The position numbers were made by a program, and so were the translations under genes. Below the pieces are notes generated by a model. It made no database searches. It saw only the letters and a list, made by a program, of their open reading frames with translations, and was not told where the DNA came from. Of a DNA stretch of 64,000 nt, positions 35,827 to 44,642 are shown in pieces (within the stretch, counting starts at the first letter, position 1; each line of letters begins with the position of its first letter). The stretch spans positions 1 through 64,000 of the forward strand of contig NZ_CALXRM010000008.1 in assembly GCF_944390845.1 (NCBI RefSeq). The letters are read 5' to 3'. Origin of the DNA: an uncultured Brachyspira sp. GTDB lineage: Bacteria; Spirochaetota; Brachyspiria; Brachyspirales; Brachyspiraceae.

Positions 35827-36183
35827 TATATACATAAACAACTATATTTTGTCAGAAATAATTTTTTTGAATTTTAAATATCTGCAGGGCTTTGCCATTG
35901 CGAATCACGCAGAGTGCAGTCCCCAGTTCTTTTACGACCGAAGGAAATACTGTAAGTATTGCCACAAAGAAGCTTATATCCTCGATAAACTCGGATACGC
36001 TTCGCGAAAGGCTGCATTTCGACTTAAATTTAGTAATTTATCTTATATGTAAAACATAATTAGTATGATTTAATACTAATTTTATATTTGCACTTTTGGG
36101 TTCTTTGACGAAGTCCGCAGAGCGTATGCGGCGGGAAAAAGAACAACAAAAAATTGACAAACTTAAAAATTCTTAGTATATAC
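35827..36183 (+). repeat. Outward-promoter repeat, copy D1
   Basis: Left end: TATATA 35827-35832, 17 bp, TGTCAG 35850-35855 (complement CTGACA), reading left. Right end: TTGACA 36154-36159, 17 bp, TATATA 36177-36182, reading right. The core is very close to copy B1, including TCGATAAACTCGGATACGCT and the GACGAAGTCCGCAGAGCG block. Confidence 0.88.
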
Positions 36184-36453
36184 CTAAACAACTATATTTT
36201 GTCAAAAATAAATTTATATTTTTGTTTTTATATCTGGGGCTTTGCCCCATACCCCAGTTCTTTTATTGGTATAAAAGAACCAAAAAAACTGCATTTTTAG
36301 TCTAAATCTAGGTTATACCATACATTTAATACATATATTTTTAATATAAAGTTCTAGCAATTGCGTTTTTTGCAACTTTTTTGTGCGGTAAAAAAGTTGA
36401 TAATATTACATAATGTGCAGTAGTCGGCAAAATGAAATCGTTTCAGTATATAC
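36175..36453 (+). repeat. Outward-promoter repeat, copy D2 (tandem, type-2 tail)
   Basis: Shares AGTATATAC at 36175-36183 with copy D1. Left end: TATATA 36177-36182, 17 bp, TGTCAA 36200-36205. Right end: TCGGCA 36424-36429, 17 bp, TATATA 36447-36452. It contains a GGGGC-TTT-GCCCC hairpin near 36236. Its last base overlaps the folC stop codon. Confidence 0.88.
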
Positions 36454-37745
36454 TATTTTTTGTATATGCTTATAAATTCACTTGCTGTGTATAATGAGCC
36501 TATTACAAGTAATGGCTTATTTATTGATTTGATATTCTCAATTGCCTCTTTAAAATCTGGTATATGTTTTACATTGTCATTATCTTTTAAATATTCATAA
36601 GTTTTATAACTGTCTGTTTCTTTATAAGATATATTATCAGGCGAGCTTAATATTATAATAGAATCATGCTGTTTTAAAACATTAGCCATACCTTTTATGT
36701 CTTTCTGACTCAATGGGGCAAACAGTATTACTATATTATCATACCATTTATATATAGTTTCTAATACTCTTTCCAATGATTGAGCATTATGAGCACCATC
36801 AACTATTATATCAGGATTTTTTTGAATGAATGATAGTCTTGCATTTATATGGAAATCTTTCAATGAATTAATAGCTTTATTTATATTTTTTTCTGTGCAG
36901 TTATTATCATTTTTTAAAAGTATTGTTAATGCTTTGAAAGATAAAGAAATGTTTTCAGCTTGATGTTCTCCTAAAAGGGTAGTGGAAAAATTATATTCTT
37001 TACCATTATCTTTATAAACGAATTCTAGTTTTTCATTGCTGTTTAATATTATGTCAGCATCAAAATCTTTTTTGAATACATATAATTTACATTCATTTTC
37101 ATTTGATATATTTTTTATTATTTTGATAGAATTTTCTTCCTGATAAGCTGATATTACTGTTGAATTTGGTTTTATAATGCCTGCCTTTTGTTCTGTTATT
37201 TCTTCTATAGTGTATCCTAATATTTCCATATGATCATAAGAAATAGAAGTTAATATACTTATACAAGAATCAACTATATTAGTACAGTCGAGTTTTCCTC
37301 CTATTCCAACCTCAATACAAGCGTAATCCACGCTTTTTATATAAAAATAGTATAAACCTATTATTGTAAATATTTCAAATACTGTGATATTGCTGTATAT
37401 TTTATTGCTTTCAATAATATTTTTAATTTTCTTAGTGATATTAATGAAATCTTCTTCACTAATCCATTCACCGTTTATTGATATTCTTTCTCTTTCATTA
37501 ATTATATGCGGAGATGTAAATGCTCCTGCTTTGTATCCTATAGATGAAAGCATTTTTGATAATGTTAATGTAGTAGAGCCTTTACCTTTAGTTCCTGTTA
37601 TATGTATAACTTTGAATGTTTGTTTATATCCTAAAACTTTTAATATTTCTTTTACATTATTTATATGATTTAAATTCTTTTTATGTAATGTCTTTTTTCC
37701 CATAAATGAGTATATATAGTCTAATGTTTCATTAAAGTTTTCCAT
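36453..37745 (-). CDS. folC: Folylpolyglutamate synthase/dihydrofolate synthase
   Basis: This 430-residue Mur-ligase-like enzyme adds glutamate to folates. Motifs: VIHITGTKGKGSTTLTLSKM near residues 46-65 (P-loop), FTSPHIINERERISING near 77-93, VEVGIGGKLDCTNI near 140 and TSISYDHMEILGYTIEEI, and the C-terminal DGAHNAQSL near 292. Whether both synthase activities are present is not decided by sequence. Its stop is abutted by the repeat D2. No other folate gene is adjacent. Confidence 0.93.
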   Translation of the reverse strand: MENFNETLDYIYSFMGKKTLHKKNLNHINNVKEILKVLGYKQTFKVIHITGTKGKGSTTLTLSKMLSSIGYKAGAFTSPHIINERERISINGEWISEEDFINITKKIKNIIESNKIYSNITVFEIFTIIGLYYFYIKSVDYACIEVGIGGKLDCTNIVDSCISILTSISYDHMEILGYTIEEITEQKAGIIKPNSTVISAYQEENSIKIIKNISNENECKLYVFKKDFDADIILNSNEKLEFVYKDNGKEYNFSTTLLGEHQAENISLSFKALTILLKNDNNCTEKNINKAINSLKDFHINARLSFIQKNPDIIVDGAHNAQSLERVLETIYKWYDNIVILFAPLSQKDIKGMANVLKQHDSIIILSSPDNISYKETDSYKTYEYLKDNDNVKHIPDFKEAIENIKSINKPLLVIGSLYTASEFISIYKK

Positions 37746-37921
37746 TGTTATTTCCAGTAATTATTATCAAGCTGAAAAAATAGAATATCACATTTTGAAA
37801 AAGACCGCAAGATAATAAGATATAGATTTTTCATAATTGGTAATTTTATCAATATTTTTACATAAAATTTACAATTAAAATAATATTTGTGTTATATGTA
37901 TTATTATATGGTTAAAAACTA

Positions 37922-37990
37922 GTAAAAATGTAAAAATAATGTAAAATTATTGTAAAATAATATTGCCAAAAACTTACAATTTAGTATAAT
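37922..37990 (+). promoter_or_regulatory. Promoter with phased A-tracts ahead of the PepSY-like gene
   Basis: TTGCCA 37963-37968, 16 bp, TATAAT 37985-37990. Just upstream GTAAAA recurs at 37922, 37930, 37941 and 37952, spaced 8, 11 and 11 bp, so the last three lie on one DNA face. They could be a curved UP-like element or a repeated operator. Confidence 0.5.
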
Positions 37991-38032
37991 ATAATTGTAA
38001 AGATAATTTACATACCCAATGGGAGGGACATT

Positions 38033-38410
38033 ATGACTAATACATTAAACCTTTTTATAAAAATAACACCTAGTAAATTGCCTGAAAACGCAAAAAGATT
38101 CATAGAATGCTATTTTGGTAAAGTTAAAATAGTATATATTGATAAAATAAAAGATGAATATGAAGTGAAATTATCAAATGGAACTTATATTAATTTTGAT
38201 AAAAATGGAGATTGGAATTATATAATTAGTGATGATATGATAAAAGAAAATGTACTTCCAAGAAATATAGCTAATAAAGTAAAATCCATAATGAAAAGAT
38301 ATAATAATGCTAGTATATTTGAAATAAATAAAAGAATAAATTTCTATAGAATAAAATTAACTAATTCATTAGAACTATGCATAAGCCATAAAGGAGATTT
38401 ATTAGCATGA
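38033..38410 (+). CDS. PepSY-like domain protein, cytosolic form
   Basis: This 125-residue protein has two PepSY-like/BLIP-type repeats: LPENAKRFIECYFGKVKIVYIDKI with YEVKLSNGTYINFDKNGDW, then VLPRNIANKVKSIMKRY, ASIFEINKRINFYRIKLTNSLELCISHKGD. Such domains (putative beta-lactamase-inhibitor-like, PepSY-like) usually carry a signal peptide in Gram-negatives, but none is evident here. GGAGG, 6 bp before the ATG, is one of the strongest ribosome binding sites in the window. It ends at a terminator shared with the convergent EIIA gene. Function unknown. Confidence 0.8.
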   Translation: MTNTLNLFIKITPSKLPENAKRFIECYFGKVKIVYIDKIKDEYEVKLSNGTYINFDKNGDWNYIISDDMIKENVLPRNIANKVKSIMKRYNNASIFEINKRINFYRIKLTNSLELCISHKGDLLA

Positions 38411-38440
38411 AATTAAATATTTATATTATAAAAAATAATA

Positions 38441-38474
38441 GGGACTTAAATATTTAATTTAAGTCCCTTTTTTT
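38441..38474. terminator. Bidirectional terminator between the PepSY-like gene and EIIA
   Basis: GGGACTTAAAT (38441-38451) and ATTTAAGTCCC (38457-38467) form a perfect 11-bp stem with a 5-nt loop and T-run. It lies between convergent genes. Confidence 0.85.
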
Positions 38475-38501
38475 ATTGAATAGAATGGCTTAAAAGCAAG
38501 A

Positions 38502-38831
38502 TTATTTATTATGATTTATTTCTAATAAACTTATCATTTCTTTTATTAGATTTTTTTCGCTCATAGCAGTCATTAAATGGTCTTGTGCATGAACGAATAA
38601 CATAGTAATTTCTATTTTCTCACCATCTGCTTCCCTAGTTATTAAATTAGTTTGGAACTCATGAGATTTTAACATTATTTCATCAGCTTCTTTAATTTTT
38701 TCAGCTGCTTCTTCGAATTTTTTTTCTTTAGCAAGTCTTAAAGCCTCATAAGCTAAACTTTTACTTTCTCCTGCTAAACTAATAATAGGAAATACATTTT
38801 CTTCCATAAATTTTTCTTGTTCTTCAGTCAT
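38502..38831 (-). CDS. PTS lactose/cellobiose EIIA
   Basis: This 109-residue trimeric EIIA-Lac/Cel protein has the phosphorylation site TMLFVHAQDHLMTAM near residues 77-91, the first His (about 81) being the phospho-acceptor. It accepts phosphate from HPr and passes it to EIIB. It is the last gene of the six-gene minus-strand beta-glycoside operon, 20 bp after the GH4 gene. AGGAG precedes the ATG. Confidence 0.93.
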   Translation of the reverse strand: MTEEQEKFMEENVFPIISLAGESKSLAYEALRLAKEKKFEEAAEKIKEADEIMLKSHEFQTNLITREADGEKIEITMLFVHAQDHLMTAMSEKNLIKEMISLLEINHNK

Positions 38832-38851
38832 ATTTAATCTCCTAATATAAA

Positions 38852-40183
38852 TTATTTATTTTTATAAAATTGTGGTAAATATTCTTTATTTTGTTTGATT
38901 ATTTCATCAAGTACAGTTTTAGCAACTCTTCCGCTTACAACTAATGGATTAACTGTTAATGCTTGAAGTGCTTTACCATAATCTCCATGAACAGCTGCTT
39001 CTACTGTTAATTGTTCAAAGTTTTTCATAAGCTGTAATAATCCTCTTACTTCAATAGGGAATGGCTTTTGCTTATGAGGTTTTAATTCATCTTTATAAAC
39101 ATTAACAGTAATTTCAACAGCACAGTCATCTGGCAAACAATCTATAGTACCGTTATTTCTTGTAGATATTATCATTTCAGTACCGGCATTGTTGTATAAT
39201 GAACTTATAAGCTCACATGCAGAATCAGAATAATATTTTCCGCCTCTGTTATCTAATTCCTTAGGCTTAGTGTTCAAATCTGGATTTTTATATATTTCAA
39301 ATAATTTTTTCTCTATATCTTTTACTTGTTCTCCTCTAGTACCTTTACCATCTCTAAATTCTGCCAATTCTTCTCTTAGCATTTCATCTGTAAGATAGTA
39401 GTATCTATGATAAGGACAAGGTATCATTTTAGTATCAAGTACTTGTTCTTTTATCCAAGCTATTTCAGTATTGATATTAGCAGGACCGTTTTCAAAACCA
39501 TCTAAATATTTTTCTAAAACTTCCTGAGTTCTATCAACACCTTTATGTATTACTTCTCTTCCCCATAAGAAGTGATTTACTCCTCCGGCAACGAAAGTAA
39601 TTTCTTCATCAGGAACATTCAATATTTCTGCTACACTTTTTTTCATGTTTACAGGAACATTACAAAGGCCTATCATTTTTATTTCTGGGTGATATTTCAA
39701 AACTGCTTCTGTAACTATTCCAGATGGATTAGTAAAGTTTATAAGATAAGCATTTGGAGCTAATTCTTTTATATCTTTACAAATATCAAATATTACAGGT
39801 ATAGTTCTTAATGCTTTAGCAAATCCGCCAGCACCATTAGTTTCCTGACCTATCATGCCGTAGCTTAAAGGTATTCTTTCATCTCTTATTCTAGCATCTA
39901 ATAAACCAACTCTTAACTGAGTAGTTACAAAGCTGGCATCTTTTATAGCTTCTCTTCTATCTAAAGTTGTGAAGATTTTGAATTTATCTTTTAATCCCGC
40001 TTTTTCTATCATTCTCCTTGAAAGATTTCCTACTATTTCCAATCTTTCTTTTGAAGGTTCTATATCAACAAGCCAAAGTTCATCTACTGGCAATTTGTCG
40101 TATCTCTTTATAAATCCTTCTATAATTTCAGGAGTATATGAAGAAGCTCCTCCAATAGTAGCTATTTTTAATTTATTTGACAT
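38852..40183 (-). CDS. 6-phospho-beta-glucosidase, GH4 family
   Basis: This 443-residue NAD- and Mn-dependent glycosidase opens with KIATIGGASSYTPEIIEGF (dinucleotide site), has ETNGAGGFAKALRTIP near residue 115, the metal ligand Cys in MIGLCNVPVN near 171, and FVAGGVNHFLWGR near 197. GH4 enzymes cleave phospho-disaccharides by an oxidation-elimination route unlike GH1. It lies between the GH1 gene (29 bp upstream) and the EIIA gene. Having both GH4 and GH1 enzymes in one PTS operon suggests use of more than one phospho-glycoside. GGAGG gives strong translation. Confidence 0.92.
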   Translation of the reverse strand: MSNKLKIATIGGASSYTPEIIEGFIKRYDKLPVDELWLVDIEPSKERLEIVGNLSRRMIEKAGLKDKFKIFTTLDRREAIKDASFVTTQLRVGLLDARIRDERIPLSYGMIGQETNGAGGFAKALRTIPVIFDICKDIKELAPNAYLINFTNPSGIVTEAVLKYHPEIKMIGLCNVPVNMKKSVAEILNVPDEEITFVAGGVNHFLWGREVIHKGVDRTQEVLEKYLDGFENGPANINTEIAWIKEQVLDTKMIPCPYHRYYYLTDEMLREELAEFRDGKGTRGEQVKDIEKKLFEIYKNPDLNTKPKELDNRGGKYYSDSACELISSLYNNAGTEMIISTRNNGTIDCLPDDCAVEITVNVYKDELKPHKQKPFPIEVRGLLQLMKNFEQLTVEAAVHGDYGKALQALTVNPLVVSGRVAKTVLDEIIKQNKEYLPQFYKNK

Positions 40184-40211
40184 ATTTATACCTCCAATGA
40201 TTTATTAAAAA

Positions 40212-41597
40212 TTAAGCTTCAAAGCCTTTATTTTTTACAAGTTCTTTAAACCAATGTCCTGATTTCTTTATTGTTTTTTTACCGCTTTCTAAATCGCAGC
40301 GAATAAATCCATATCTATTTTTATATGAATTAAGCCAAGACCAGCAGTCTATAGGTGTCCACATTAAATATCCAAGACAATTAGAACCTTCTTCTATGCC
40401 TTTATGAAGCCATTTTAAATGTTCTGTTACAAACTCTATTCTGTAATCATCTTCTACTACGCCGTCTTTTATAAATCTTTCTTCATTTTCAACGCCCATT
40501 CCATTTTCTGTTATGAGCCATCTCATATTAGAATAATTATTTTGTATATTTTTAGCTATATCATAAATACCTTTGTAGTATATTTCCCAGCCTCTGTATG
40601 GATTCATAAGTCTGTTAGGCATTTCATAAGGTTCAAAGAAATTTTCAGGCATTAAAGTATCTGATTCAAATTTAGTTTCTCTTGCTTTAACTCTTCTAGG
40701 CTGATAATAATTTATTCCAAGTAAAGTTATTGTATTTTCTTTTAATATTTCTTTGTCGCCTTCCTCACATATAGGAGTAAGATCATTTTCTTTTACGAAT
40801 TTTACTAAATCTTCTGGGAATTCTCCTTTAGCAGCAGGATCTAAGAAACTTCTATTAAATAATAAATCGCATATATGTGAAGCTTTTAAATCTTCTTCAT
40901 TGTTTTCATCTCTAGGATAAGAAGGAGTTAAATTTAATATAATTCCTATATCTCCAGTTTTTCCAGATTCTTTAAATGCTTTTACAGCTTTTGCACTAGC
41001 TAAGTTCATGTTATAAACTACTTGAGCTGCTCTTTTAAATGATACTACTTCAGGATAATGGAATTTATATAAATATCCGCCTTCAGCAACAACTATAGGC
41101 TCATTGAATGTAAACCATTTTTTTACTTTATCACCATATAGTTCAAACATTTTTGCAGCATATTTAGCATATAATTCTACAACTTCTCTGTTTTCAAAGC
41201 CGCCTATTTCTTGAAGTTTTAAAGGCATATCAAAATGGTATAAGCACATTATAGGTTCTATATCATTTTTTATAAGTTCATCTATAACATTGCCGTAAAA
41301 CTCAACTGCTTTTTCATCTAATTCTAAAGTTTTGAAATCTTTTACTATTCTGCTCCATTGTATTGAAGTTCTCAAAACATTATGACCAGTTTCTTTTATT
41401 AATTTTATATCTTCTTTATAATCTCTAAAGAAATTAGATGTATATACAGGGCCTACTTGATTATGGAATTTCTCTGGTGCTATTTCAAACCAATAATCCC
41501 ATATACTTTTATTAGCTTTATCATAGAAACCTTCGCTTTGAGGTCCTGATGTAGAGCTTCCAAATAAAAAATTGTCTTTAAACTTATATTGTTTCAT
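40212..41597 (-). CDS. GH1 phospho-beta-glycosidase
   Basis: This 461-residue GH1 enzyme has acid/base Glu in WFTFNEPIV near residue 166 and nucleophile Glu in RWLITENGMG near 364. The N terminus FLFGSSTSGPQSEG has the unusual FGSSTSGPQSEG. The phosphate-binding loop reads CWSWLNSYKNRYGF. The Ser-Trp start resembles LacG-type 6-phospho-beta-galactosidases rather than BglA, but the usual Lys two residues before the Tyr is Asn here. So the enzyme is phospho-specific by context, while the exact sugar is open. Operon position between EIIC and GH4. Confidence 0.88.
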   Translation of the reverse strand: MKQYKFKDNFLFGSSTSGPQSEGFYDKANKSIWDYWFEIAPEKFHNQVGPVYTSNFFRDYKEDIKLIKETGHNVLRTSIQWSRIVKDFKTLELDEKAVEFYGNVIDELIKNDIEPIMCLYHFDMPLKLQEIGGFENREVVELYAKYAAKMFELYGDKVKKWFTFNEPIVVAEGGYLYKFHYPEVVSFKRAAQVVYNMNLASAKAVKAFKESGKTGDIGIILNLTPSYPRDENNEEDLKASHICDLLFNRSFLDPAAKGEFPEDLVKFVKENDLTPICEEGDKEILKENTITLLGINYYQPRRVKARETKFESDTLMPENFFEPYEMPNRLMNPYRGWEIYYKGIYDIAKNIQNNYSNMRWLITENGMGVENEERFIKDGVVEDDYRIEFVTEHLKWLHKGIEEGSNCLGYLMWTPIDCWSWLNSYKNRYGFIRCDLESGKKTIKKSGHWFKELVKNKGFEA

Positions 41598-41617
41598 ATT
41601 ATAAAAACCTCATTAAT

Positions 41618-42955
41618 TTATTTATTATTTGCTTCTTCTCTTTCCAAAGATATTTCATAAGCTTTTAAGAAAGGTATATATACTAAATAAGAAGTAAATA
41701 TTAATACCAAACTTAATATCATAGAGCCAAAATTAAAATTAGTAGCAAGTAAAGCACCTAAAGGACCTGGTGTTGTCCAAGGAACAGATGCTACAATATG
41801 ACCTATAATATTTAATTTTGTCAATATAAATGCTACTGATGCATTAATGATTGGAACAAATATGAAAGGTATCATTAAAACAGGGTTCATTACTACAGGT
41901 GTTCCAAACATTATAGGTTCATTTATATTAAATATTGCAGGTACAATAGATATTTTTCCAATAGATTTAATATGTTCATTTTTACTTCTTACCATAGCTA
42001 TTGCTAATCCTAATGTAGTACCAACACCGCCCATCAAAGCATAACAGTCAAAGAAACTTCCAGCCCAAACTTTTGTAATAGCTTCTCCTGCTTGTAATGC
42101 TGTTTGATTTACAGCTATATTATATGCTGTAATTGATGATACTATAGCACCTAATATGTTAGTACCATGTAAACCAGCAAACCATAATAAATGTATAAGG
42201 AATAGTATTAATATTACTGAAGGTAAAGAGTCAGAAGCATGTAATAATGGTTCAAATATTTTCATAACTAAATCAGGAACCATTATCAAGAAATTCTTTT
42301 GTATTATTAAGTTTATAGCTTGGAATAATACTGTTACAACAAAAACTGGTATTATCAATTCAAAAGATTTTGCTATTGCTGGAGGTACAGAATCAGGTAA
42401 AGTTATAATCATTTTTTTATGTACCAATACCTTGAATATTTCTATGGATATTATACTGAATATAATGGCTACAAACAATCCTTTTGAGTCCATATATCTA
42501 GCATCCATAGCAAGTATTGAAGTATCAGCATTTACTAAAAAAGATTTTGCTACTGATTCTATTATAGTAACGTATTCTACTTTTGCAGATACTATTAAAA
42601 AACTATATAATGATAAAAATCCGCCTGTTACAGAATTAAGCTGATAATGTCCTGATAATGAATAACCTATACCGTAAGCTACAAATAGTGCCATTATACC
42701 CATACTAACATAAAAAGGCTGTATTAAGTCATTTTTAAAGGCAGCCATTAAATTAGTATACCATTCCATATACAAAAATGTATTTTTATCTGTAAGTGGT
42801 AAGTTAAAAATAAGAAGTATAAAGGAACCCACTATTGCAAAAGGCATTGAAAACACAAAACCATCTCTAATTGCATTTAAATATCTGTTGCTTGCCACTT
42901 TAGAAGCTATTGGCAAAACCTTATTTTCTATGATAGCCATTAATTTATCATTCAT
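41618..42955 (-). CDS. PTS lactose/cellobiose EIIC permease of the beta-glycoside operon
   Basis: This 445-residue membrane protein is homologous to the EIIC at 23540 (both have LFNINEP or IFNINEPIMFGTPVVMNP). It has about ten hydrophobic segments. The signature NINEPIMFGTPVV lies near residue 350, and LLWFAGLHGTNILGAI near 262 holds conserved His and Gly residues of the EIIC-Lac/Cel substrate site. It transports a beta-disaccharide while phosphorylation is done by EIIB and EIIA of the same operon. It follows the MupG-like gene after a terminator-bearing gap of 124 bp. Confidence 0.92.
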   Translation of the reverse strand: MNDKLMAIIENKVLPIASKVASNRYLNAIRDGFVFSMPFAIVGSFILLIFNLPLTDKNTFLYMEWYTNLMAAFKNDLIQPFYVSMGIMALFVAYGIGYSLSGHYQLNSVTGGFLSLYSFLIVSAKVEYVTIIESVAKSFLVNADTSILAMDARYMDSKGLFVAIIFSIISIEIFKVLVHKKMIITLPDSVPPAIAKSFELIIPVFVVTVLFQAINLIIQKNFLIMVPDLVMKIFEPLLHASDSLPSVILILFLIHLLWFAGLHGTNILGAIVSSITAYNIAVNQTALQAGEAITKVWAGSFFDCYALMGGVGTTLGLAIAMVRSKNEHIKSIGKISIVPAIFNINEPIMFGTPVVMNPVLMIPFIFVPIINASVAFILTKLNIIGHIVASVPWTTPGPLGALLATNFNFGSMILSLVLIFTSYLVYIPFLKAYEISLEREEANNK

Positions 42956-43013
42956 GATTTACTCTCCATAATTAAATTGTTATATATATTTTTTTATTTT
43001 TTTAATAATTAAA

Positions 43014-43052
43014 ACATCTTGCAATATAAAGAAATTAGGGATTGCAAGATGT
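43014..43052 (-). terminator. Intra-operon terminator after the MupG-like gene
   Basis: Minus strand: ACATCTTGCAA (complement of 43042-43052) and TTGCAAGATGT (complement of 43014-43024) form an 11-bp stem, followed by a T-rich run. It lies between the MupG-like and EIIC genes and would partly separate EIIB plus MupG-like from the rest. Confidence 0.7.
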
Positions 43053-43079
43053 AATTTTGTATATTTGATTTAAGTGAAA

Positions 43080-44162
43080 TTATTCTGTAATTTTAAATCT
43101 TTGGGACATGCTTATATAATCTAATAAGAATAAATATTTTTCTTCAATTTTACCTACAATATTTGTTCTTCCAGTATTTTTCATATCTTTTAATGCTATT
43201 TGCAATTCTCCAGCATAAGTACCATATTCTGAAGAATCTATAAGTATATCTCCCCTTTTAATGTCTGTAATAGGATTAAATATTTTAAAGTTATTTCCTT
43301 TATATTTTACTCTAGGATTTGATGATCTGATAAAATATGAACTAGCATCGGCTCTGTTTTGATGAAGTTCTTCAAGGATAATTTTTCTTTCTATTTCTGG
43401 GATATTATCTACTAATTTAGCTTTTAATGTTATTAATCTTTTATCTAAACTTTGAAGCTTTTTAAAAGATTCTTCATTAGCATAGCAGTTAGCGATAAAT
43501 ACAGCATCAACACCCAAGAAGAATAATTCCATAGCTTGTAATTCTATAGGAAGATTTCTATGTTCTTCTAAAGTACATATACCATCATCTACAGGCCAAG
43601 GTCCGAAAGTTGCTTCTTTGGCATTAACAAAAGCTGATGATTTTATTGAATGTTTTTTAAAACGGTTCATACTTTCAATAAATAGCTTTTTGTCTAATCC
43701 GCTGTATGCATGAGGATAAAAATTGTAACAACCTATTAAATTTTCTCTGTTAGGATAATAATTCATTATAGTATCTATATATGAAGTAGAGTTGCTCATA
43801 TTTAGTTCTATTTTTAAATTATAATCATTATAAGTCATTAAACTTTCTTCATTGCCGCTGAATCCTAAATCTAATCTTATTCCCCAAGCTCCTAATTTAT
43901 AAAAGAATTCTAAATTATCATAAGATATATCTAAATGTTTAAACACAGCTGGAGATATATCTAAAGTTGTGTATATACCTCTGTCTTTAGCATAATTTAT
44001 TATAGTAGAAAATTCTTTAATAATATCTTCTTTAGAATGTTCTACTGATAATAAGCACATAAAACATCTAGTAAAACCGTATTTAGAAGCTAAATCCACA
44101 TAAGCTTTGTTATCTTCCATTTTTGAATGAAATGGATAAATAGAAATACCTAATTCTCTCAT
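43080..44162 (-). CDS. MupG-like TIM-barrel protein (DUF871 family)
   Basis: This 360-residue protein matches DUF871/MupG: start RELGISIYPFHSKMEDNKAYVDLASKYGFTRCFMCLLS, then TTLDISPAVFKHL, WGIRLDLGFSGNEE, CYNFYPHAYSGLD, and a C-terminal cyclophilin-like domain ending IVGKIEEKYLFLLDYISM. In Staphylococcus MupG cleaves MurNAc-6-phosphate-GlcNAc; other members sit in cellobiose-type operons without MurQ, as here, and their substrate is open. It lies between EIIB (75 bp) and EIIC. Confidence 0.85.
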   Translation of the reverse strand: MRELGISIYPFHSKMEDNKAYVDLASKYGFTRCFMCLLSVEHSKEDIIKEFSTIINYAKDRGIYTTLDISPAVFKHLDISYDNLEFFYKLGAWGIRLDLGFSGNEESLMTYNDYNLKIELNMSNSTSYIDTIMNYYPNRENLIGCYNFYPHAYSGLDKKLFIESMNRFKKHSIKSSAFVNAKEATFGPWPVDDGICTLEEHRNLPIELQAMELFFLGVDAVFIANCYANEESFKKLQSLDKRLITLKAKLVDNIPEIERKIILEELHQNRADASSYFIRSSNPRVKYKGNNFKIFNPITDIKRGDILIDSSEYGTYAGELQIALKDMKNTGRTNIVGKIEEKYLFLLDYISMSQRFKITE

Positions 44163-44236
44163 AAATAATTAATCCTATTACAATTTATTTTAATCCTATA
44201 AATATTTATCTTTTGTATTGTTTGATTGCTGTTTTA

Positions 44237-44545
44237 TTATTCTACTTTTAAACTTAAAGCGAAATCTAATATTTTTTCACCGTTCATAGTACCATAATCT
44301 TTGAAGTCTATAACATCTAATGGTTTATTTTTTTCTTTAGCTTTTGCTTGGAATTCTGCTTTTTGGAATTTAACTTGTGGTCCAAGTAAGAATACATCAT
44401 AACTGTCTAATAATTCATAAAATCTAGCAGTGCTTACAGCTTCAATTTCTGCTTCTATATTCTTTTTTGCAGCTGCTTCTTTCATTTTTTTTACAACCAT
44501 GCTAGTAGACATGCCTGCTGAACATAATAATAAAATTTTTGTCAT
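44237..44545 (-). CDS. PTS lactose/cellobiose EIIB
   Basis: This 102-residue EIIB starts at ATG 44545, where GAGG lies 7 bp upstream; a longer reading to 44605 is not conserved. The phospho-Cys is in MTKILLLCSAGMSTSMVV (Cys8). DVFLLGPQVKFQKAEF near residue 50 is the usual docking surface. First gene of the six-gene operon and divergent from the PRD regulator, which probably controls it. Confidence 0.92.
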   Translation of the reverse strand: MTKILLLCSAGMSTSMVVKKMKEAAAKKNIEAEIEAVSTARFYELLDSYDVFLLGPQVKFQKAEFQAKAKEKNKPLDVIDFKDYGTMNGEKILDFALSLKVE

Positions 44546-44642
44546 ATTAAACCTCTCTAGTTTTATTTTATGATAGTAGATTACCATTTTTTTATAATAA
44601 CTCAAACGTTAAAAGTTCTATATTAATCTGGTAGTTTTTTGT

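Noticed and set aside
37922-37957. CRISPR-like repeat array
   Set aside because: Units of 6 bp at 8-11 bp steps are far too short; no cas genes in the window.
42156-42644. 162-residue reading opposite the EIIC gene and other long antisense readings
   Set aside because: Shadows of well-supported genes, with no start signals or family resemblance.
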